Notes under the pieces: generated by a model | What the model saw: the letters and a program-made list of their open reading frames with translations, nothing else | Told to the model about the DNA's origin: nothing | The model's database searches: none | Shown: positions 59,880 through 64,000 of the stretch, piece by piece | Layout: each line of letters starts with the position of its first letter | How positions within the stretch are numbered: position 1 is the stretch's first letter | Origin: Vibrio hepatarius | GTDB lineage: Bacteria; Pseudomonadota; Gammaproteobacteria; Enterobacterales; Vibrionaceae | DNA: 64,000 nt | Direction of reading: 5' to 3' | Assembly: GCF_011806575.1 (NCBI RefSeq) | Contig: NZ_JAATOO010000012.1 | Coordinates: 1 to 64,000, forward strand | Position numbers and translations under genes: made by a program

Positions 59880-60797
59880 CTACTTGGCGGCTTGCTGTTG
59901 TTGGCTTTTCGCTCTCGCAAGCTGCTCTTCTTGTACTTGGTTATAGATGCGCGTGAGCTCTAGAAATGCGTATCGATGTTCAACGTATTCATAAACGTTG
60001 AAAGAAATCGCTAACTTGTAGAGCGAAATCGCACTGGCAAAATCACCTTCACGCTGGTAACGCTTACCCAAGTAGAAGTAGGCTTCAGTCAGCCTTTGAG
60101 CTAACAAGGTGTTATCTCGCGTACCTTGTAGGATCGCTTTGAACGCGTTGGCTTCTGACACTTCACCTAATGAGATCGCGACTAACACCCAACCCCATTG
60201 CTCATTGCGTTGTTGATAGCTTGCCATCAGACGCTCGCGCGCTTTGATCGGATCAACTTCTGATTCAATCAAATACAACCACAGAGCACGGAATGGGTCT
60301 TCTGGATCCTGCGCGTAGTTCTTTTGCATGTCTTCCATCGCTAAAGGCAGACGGTCACCATAGTACAGGGCAATCGCACGGTTGCGTTCAGCATAAGAAT
60401 TCGACGGATCAAGCTCAAGCGTGGAACCAAATGCATCATACGCTGCATCGAAATCCCCTACCTGAGTAAAGTGCACACCCAGTAGGTTATAGAGATCAGG
60501 TTGAAGTGGGTTAATAGCCAAAGATTGCTTATAATCCAAACGAGCCAAATCACGTAGGCCAACACTATCATAGTAGCTGCCACGTTCGTAAAACATCTTG
60601 GCACGAACCTCATTCTTGAGGTCTGGACGTTGTAATAACTGCCCTAGTCGGGCGATTTGTACTTCTTGCTGAACACTCGCTTGCAACGGCACAGCCATCG
60701 GCGGGTATAGCCATTCAGCATTGTTACTAGAATTTGAGGCACAGCCAGCGGTCACTAATACAGCAAGACTAAGCGTCGCGGTTTGAAACCATTTCAC
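59880..60797 (-). CDS. nlpI: NlpI, outer-membrane TPR lipoprotein
   Basis: NlpI is an adaptor lipoprotein that scaffolds peptidoglycan hydrolases and delivers substrates such as MepS to the Prc protease. The 305-aa precursor has lipobox VTAGC with Cys19 and TPR repeats, clear at LLGVHFTQVGDFDAAYDAFGSTLELDPSNS and at YLGKRYQREGDFASAISLYKLAI. It follows pnp, as in E. coli, with a terminator in between. Confidence 0.95.
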   Translation of the reverse strand: MKWFQTATLSLAVLVTAGCASNSSNNAEWLYPPMAVPLQASVQQEVQIARLGQLLQRPDLKNEVRAKMFYERGSYYDSVGLRDLARLDYKQSLAINPLQPDLYNLLGVHFTQVGDFDAAYDAFGSTLELDPSNSYAERNRAIALYYGDRLPLAMEDMQKNYAQDPEDPFRALWLYLIESEVDPIKARERLMASYQQRNEQWGWVLVAISLGEVSEANAFKAILQGTRDNTLLAQRLTEAYFYLGKRYQREGDFASAISLYKLAISFNVYEYVEHRYAFLELTRIYNQVQEEQLARAKSQQQQAAK

Positions 60798-60843
60798 AGT
60801 TCGATACTCCTGTTGCTAAGTCTAGCTTAGCATCATCCGCATA

Positions 60844-60871
60844 TAAAAAAAGGGAGCCAATGGCTCCCTTT
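60844..60871 (-). terminator. Terminator after pnp
   Basis: On the minus strand AAAGGGAGCC-ATT-GGCTCCCTTTTTTT. Confidence 0.88.
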
Positions 60872-60926
60872 ATACATGCTTTTAACCTAATAAGCTAATC
60901 CACAAAGTGGGCTTACGGTTAAACCA

Positions 60927-63059
60927 TTATGCGTCAGATGCAGGCTTTTCTTCAGCCGCTGCTTCTTCTGTCTTCTCTACCGCTTCTTTCATACTTAGAC
61001 GAACACGGCCCTGACGGTCAATCTCAAGAACTTTAACTTGAACTTCTTGACCTTCAGCTAGGTAGTCAGACACTTTCTCTACACGCTTGTCAGCGATTTG
61101 AGAGATGTGTACCAGACCATCTTTACCTGGAAGAATAGTAACGAATGCACCGAAGTCAGCTAGACGAGCAACTTTACCTGTGTAGATGCGGCCTACTTCA
61201 ACTTCTGCTGTGATTTCTTCGATACGACGGATTGCTTCTTTCGCAGCTGTACCTTCAGTTGCAGCAATCTTGATTGTACCGTCGTCTTCGATTTCGATAG
61301 TGGTACCCGTCTCTTCAGTTAGCGCACGGATAACTGCACCGCCTTTACCGATAACGTCTTTGATCTTCTCTGAGCTGATCTTCATTGTGTGAATACGCGG
61401 AGCAAATTCAGAGATATCGTCACGAGCACCAGAGATTGCTTCATCCATTACAGATAGGATGTGCTTGCGTGCGCCTTGAGCTTGGTTAAGCGCAATTTGC
61501 ATGATCTCTTTAGTGATACCTTCGATCTTGATGTCCATTTGAAGTGCAGTAATACCAGTGTTAGTACCTGCTACTTTAAAGTCCATATCACCTAGGTGGT
61601 CTTCGTCACCAAGAATGTCAGAAAGTACAACGAAGTCATCGCCTTCTTTCACAAGGCCCATCGCGATACCCGCAACAGAAGACTTGATTGGCACACCTGC
61701 ATCCATAAGCGCAAGAGAAGTACCACATACAGAAGCCATTGAAGATGAACCGTTAGATTCAGTGATTTCCGACACAACACGTACTGTGTATGGGAACTCA
61801 TCCACAGACGGCATCACTGCAGCAATACCGCGCTTCGCCAATTTACCGTGACCGATTTCACGACGCTTAGGAGAACCTACAAAACCAGTCTCGCCCACAC
61901 AGTATGGAGGGAAGTTGTAGTGTAGTAGGAAGTGATCTTTACGCTCACCAGTCAACTCATCGATGATTTGCGCATCACGCTGAGTACCTAGAGTTGCCGT
62001 AACGATAGCCTGAGTTTCACCACGAGTGAATAGCGCGCTGCCGTGTGTACGAGGAAGAACACCAGTGCGAACATCTAGTGCACGAACCATGTCTTTCTCA
62101 CGACCATCAATACGAGGGTTACCCGCGATAATACGGCTACGTACCACTGTCTTCTCTAGATCATGGAAGATAGTGTGGATTTCTTTTGTATCGGCTTCAG
62201 GGTCTTCAGCAAGAAGAACTTCATTTACTTCCGCTGCGATCTCATGGATACGGTCGTAACGAGACATTTTCTCAGTGATTTGGTAAGCCTCAACAAGCTT
62301 AGCTTCTGCTAACTCAGCGATCTTAGTTTTAAGCACTGTGTTTTCTGCAGGAGCAACCCAATCCCAAGCAGGAGTTGCAACTTCTGCTTTGAATTCGTTG
62401 ATTGCTTTAATAGCAACTTGTTGTTGATCATGGCCGTAAACAACCGCTGCTAGCATTTCTTCTTCAGTTAGGTTGTCTGCTTCTGATTCAACCATCAGTA
62501 CTGCTGACTCTGTACCTGCAACCACAAGATCAAGCTTAGAAGTTTCTAGTTCAGTTTGGCTAGGGTTAAGTACAAGTTGACCATCGATATGACCAACACG
62601 TGCCGCACCGATAGGACCGTTGAATGGGATACCAGAGATAGCAAGAGCAGCAGAAGTACCGATCATGGTAACGATATCTGGCTGAACATCTGGGTTTACA
62701 GACATTACTGTCGCGATAACCTGAACTTCGTTTTTAAACGCGTCTGGGAATAACGGACGGATTGGGCGGTCGATTAGACGAGCTGTCAGCGTTTCGCCTT
62801 CAGATGGACGACCTTCACGCTTAAAGAAACCACCAGGGATTTTACCTGCAGCGTATGTACGCTCTTGGTAGTTAACCGTTAGTGGGAAGAAGTCTTGACC
62901 TGCAACGGCTTCTTTTTTACCTACAACAGATACGAATACAGACGTATCATCCATTGTGACCATAACTGCTGCAGTAGCTTGACGTGCAATAACGCCAGTT
63001 TCTAGAGTAACCGTGTGATTACCGTACTGGAACGTTTTAACAACTGGTTTTTCGAACAT
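60927..63059 (-). CDS. pnp: Polynucleotide phosphorylase (PNPase)
   Basis: PNPase degrades RNA 3'-to-5' with phosphate and is part of the RNA degradosome. The 710-aa protein has two RNase PH domains (from residue about 10 and about 320, with [15 protein letters not shown]), a KH domain ([17 protein letters not shown]) and an S1 domain ([18 protein letters not shown]). The start [13 protein letters not shown] has AAGGAA 7-12 bases upstream; the longer frame is rejected. The long leader could allow RNase III/PNPase autocontrol, known for E. coli. Confidence 0.97.
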   Translation of the reverse strand: MFEKPVVKTFQYGNHTVTLETGVIARQATAAVMVTMDDTSVFVSVVGKKEAVAGQDFFPLTVNYQERTYAAGKIPGGFFKREGRPSEGETLTARLIDRPIRPLFPDAFKNEVQVIATVMSVNPDVQPDIVTMIGTSAALAISGIPFNGPIGAARVGHIDGQLVLNPSQTELETSKLDLVVAGTESAVLMVESEADNLTEEEMLAAVVYGHDQQQVAIKAINEFKAEVATPAWDWVAPAENTVLKTKIAELAEAKLVEAYQITEKMSRYDRIHEIAAEVNEVLLAEDPEADTKEIHTIFHDLEKTVVRSRIIAGNPRIDGREKDMVRALDVRTGVLPRTHGSALFTRGETQAIVTATLGTQRDAQIIDELTGERKDHFLLHYNFPPYCVGETGFVGSPKRREIGHGKLAKRGIAAVMPSVDEFPYTVRVVSEITESNGSSSMASVCGTSLALMDAGVPIKSSVAGIAMGLVKEGDDFVVLSDILGDEDHLGDMDFKVAGTNTGITALQMDIKIEGITKEIMQIALNQAQGARKHILSVMDEAISGARDDISEFAPRIHTMKISSEKIKDVIGKGGAVIRALTEETGTTIEIEDDGTIKIAATEGTAAKEAIRRIEEITAEVEVGRIYTGKVARLADFGAFVTILPGKDGLVHISQIADKRVEKVSDYLAEGQEVQVKVLEIDRQGRVRLSMKEAVEKTEEAAAEEKPASDA

Positions 63060-63300
63060 TATTATTCCTTGCTTCTGAGTACACCAATATATCGGCACCC
63101 AGAGTGTGTTAATTAACACTCGAAGCATTACGAATCGCGACTAGTGAAAAGAAACTCAACGAAATTTCTTTTTAATAGCCGCGACCTTTTGGTCGACGAG
63201 GTGACTGTAATGCAATGAGCTTTTGATGAAAATCCCGACGTTTGGGATTTAGCCGTGCGTATTATAACGGCAAGAATGACATTTGGCTAAATTTAGCCAA
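63060..63300 (-). promoter_or_regulatory. pnp promoter and leader
   Basis: A TATAAT (63266-63261) would start a leader of about 195 bases. The leader can fold, for instance CGACC-AAAA-GGTCG and AAATCCC-loop-GGGATTT, which recalls the RNase III-cut stem of the E. coli pnp leader. An 18-bp perfect palindrome, TTGGCTAAATTTAGCCAA (63283-63300), lies between the rpsO terminator and the promoter and overlaps the -35 position. Confidence 0.55.
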
Positions 63301-63328
63301 CAAAAAAGGGGCATAAAGCCCCTTTTTA
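63301..63328 (-). terminator. Terminator after rpsO
   Basis: On the minus strand AAAAAGGGGC-TTTAT-GCCCCTTTTTTG. It separates rpsO from pnp but may be partly read through. Confidence 0.87.
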
Positions 63329-63352
63329 GACAAACTGCTATGCAGTCGCTGA

Positions 63353-63622
63353 TTAGCGACGTAGGCCTAGACGTTTGATTAGGTCTTGGTAGCGAGCTAG
63401 GTTTTTACCTTTTAGGTAATCTAGAAGCTTACGACGACGAGAAACCATACGTAGAAGACCACGACGGCTGTGGTGATCGCCTTTGTGTGCTTTGAAGTGA
63501 CCTTGTAGGTGGTTGATAGAAGCTGTAAGTAGAGCTACTTGAACTTCTGGTGAACCAGTGTCGCCTTCGCCTTGTGCGTATTCTGCAACGATTGCTGCTT
63601 TAGTTTCTGCATTCAGAGACAT
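63353..63622 (-). CDS. rpsO: Ribosomal protein uS15
   Basis: uS15 is an early-binding protein of the 30S central domain. The 89-aa sequence has the normal length with Met; it contains [38 protein letters not shown] and ends [15 protein letters not shown] precedes the ATG. In E. coli S15 represses its own mRNA via a pseudoknot; I did not try to prove such a fold in the 60-70-base leader here. Confidence 0.98.
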   Translation of the reverse strand: MSLNAETKAAIVAEYAQGEGDTGSPEVQVALLTASINHLQGHFKAHKGDHHSRRGLLRMVSRRRKLLDYLKGKNLARYQDLIKRLGLRR

Positions 63623-63695
63623 AATTCTCTCCTAATAAGAGTAGGTTTAAAGTTGTAGCAGCCAATCTCTGATTCAGCCACTACGCGAAGCGCGG

Positions 63696-63724
63696 ATTAT
63701 ATGGGATGAGCAGAGGTTAAGCAA
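63696..63724 (-). promoter_or_regulatory. rpsO promoter
   Basis: On the minus strand TTGCTT (63724-63719) and a perfect TATAAT (63701-63696) are separated by 17 bases, about 75 bases before rpsO. Confidence 0.78.
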
Positions 63725-63807
63725 TAGGTATTTTCTAGGAACTTGCGTGTTTTCTGGTACACTTAGCGACCTAAAAGAAATACCTAATTGAACAAACAGG
63801 ATTCACT

Positions 63808-64000
63808 ATGAAAATCGGCATCATTGGTGCAATGGAACAAGAAGTTTCCATCCTTAAACAAGCTATTGAAAACTGCCAAACTGTGACTAAAGCAGGTTGT
63901 ACTTTCTTCTCTGGTCAACTTAATGGCGTAGACGTAGTTCTGCTTCAATCAGGTATCGGTAAAGTAGCAGCGGCGATTGGTACAACTATCTTATTAGATG
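63808..64000 (+). CDS. mtnN: MtnN (Pfs), MTA/SAH nucleosidase (N-terminal part)
   Basis: MtnN cleaves 5'-methylthioadenosine and S-adenosylhomocysteine; the second reaction feeds LuxS and autoinducer-2 synthesis, relevant to vibrio quorum sensing. The first 64 codons are present, starting [20 protein letters not shown] and including [14 protein letters not shown]. The catalytic Asp lies outside the window. It is divergent from rpsO. Confidence 0.95.
   Translation, partial: MKIGIIGAMEQEVSILKQAIENCQTVTKAGCTFFSGQLNGVDVVLLQSGIGKVAAAIGTTILLD

Overview
The window reads as part of the main chromosome of a Vibrio (Gammaproteobacteria, Vibrionaceae). The protein sequences look vibrio-like throughout, and there is an ArcB phosphorelay kinase, DegQ/DegS, an MSHA-free housekeeping backbone and two tandem glutamate synthase operons. 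I cannot name the species. No phage, IS element, CRISPR array, integron or defence island is visible. Almost every gene is a housekeeping gene, so the interesting signals are in non-coding RNA, promoters and small changes in known proteins.

Layout: (1) 1-4.8 kb, minus strand: head of the division/cell-wall cluster rsmH-ftsL-ftsI-murE-murF (murF runs off the edge), without mraZ in front. (2) 4.9-5.4 kb: rnpB (RNase P RNA), with a 24-nt hairpin of helix P3 present three times. (3) 5.5-9.8 kb: rsmI, then divergent lpoA-yraN-diaA-dolP. (4) 9.8-14.8 kb, minus: petABC (bc1 complex), sspAB, rplM-rpsI. (5) 15-19.5 kb: zapE, zapG, degQ, degS. (6) 19.5-26.4 kb, minus: nudF-yqiB-cpdA-yqiA and parE-parC. 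(7) 26.6-32 kb: tolC, a small lipoprotein gene, arcB, yhcC. (8) 32.5-44.9 kb, plus: two different glutamate synthase operons, gltB1-gltD1 and gltB2-gltD2, then a DUF1499 lipoprotein. (9) 45.5-52.4 kb, minus: secG, tRNA-Leu(GAG), tRNA-fMet, rimP-nusA-infB-rbfA-truB. (10) 52.6-58 kb: a GNAT gene and ubiT, divergent from a PAS-GGDEF-EAL gene followed by ubiU-ubiV (oxygen-independent ubiquinone synthesis). (11) 58-64 kb: MATE efflux pump with its MarR regulator, nlpI, pnp, rpsO, and the start of mtnN.

How it fits together: several units concern respiration and redox (petABC, ArcB, ubiTUV, FNR-like promoters), and others couple transcription to translation (nusA operon with a multi-hairpin leader, rnpB, rpsO-pnp). 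The signals I rate highest are the triplicated P3 hairpin of rnpB, matched FNR-like class II promoters in front of ubiT and ubiU, an ArcB with only one cysteine, a shared 17-bp palindrome controlling marR and its MATE gene, and five consecutive hairpins between tRNA-fMet and rimP.
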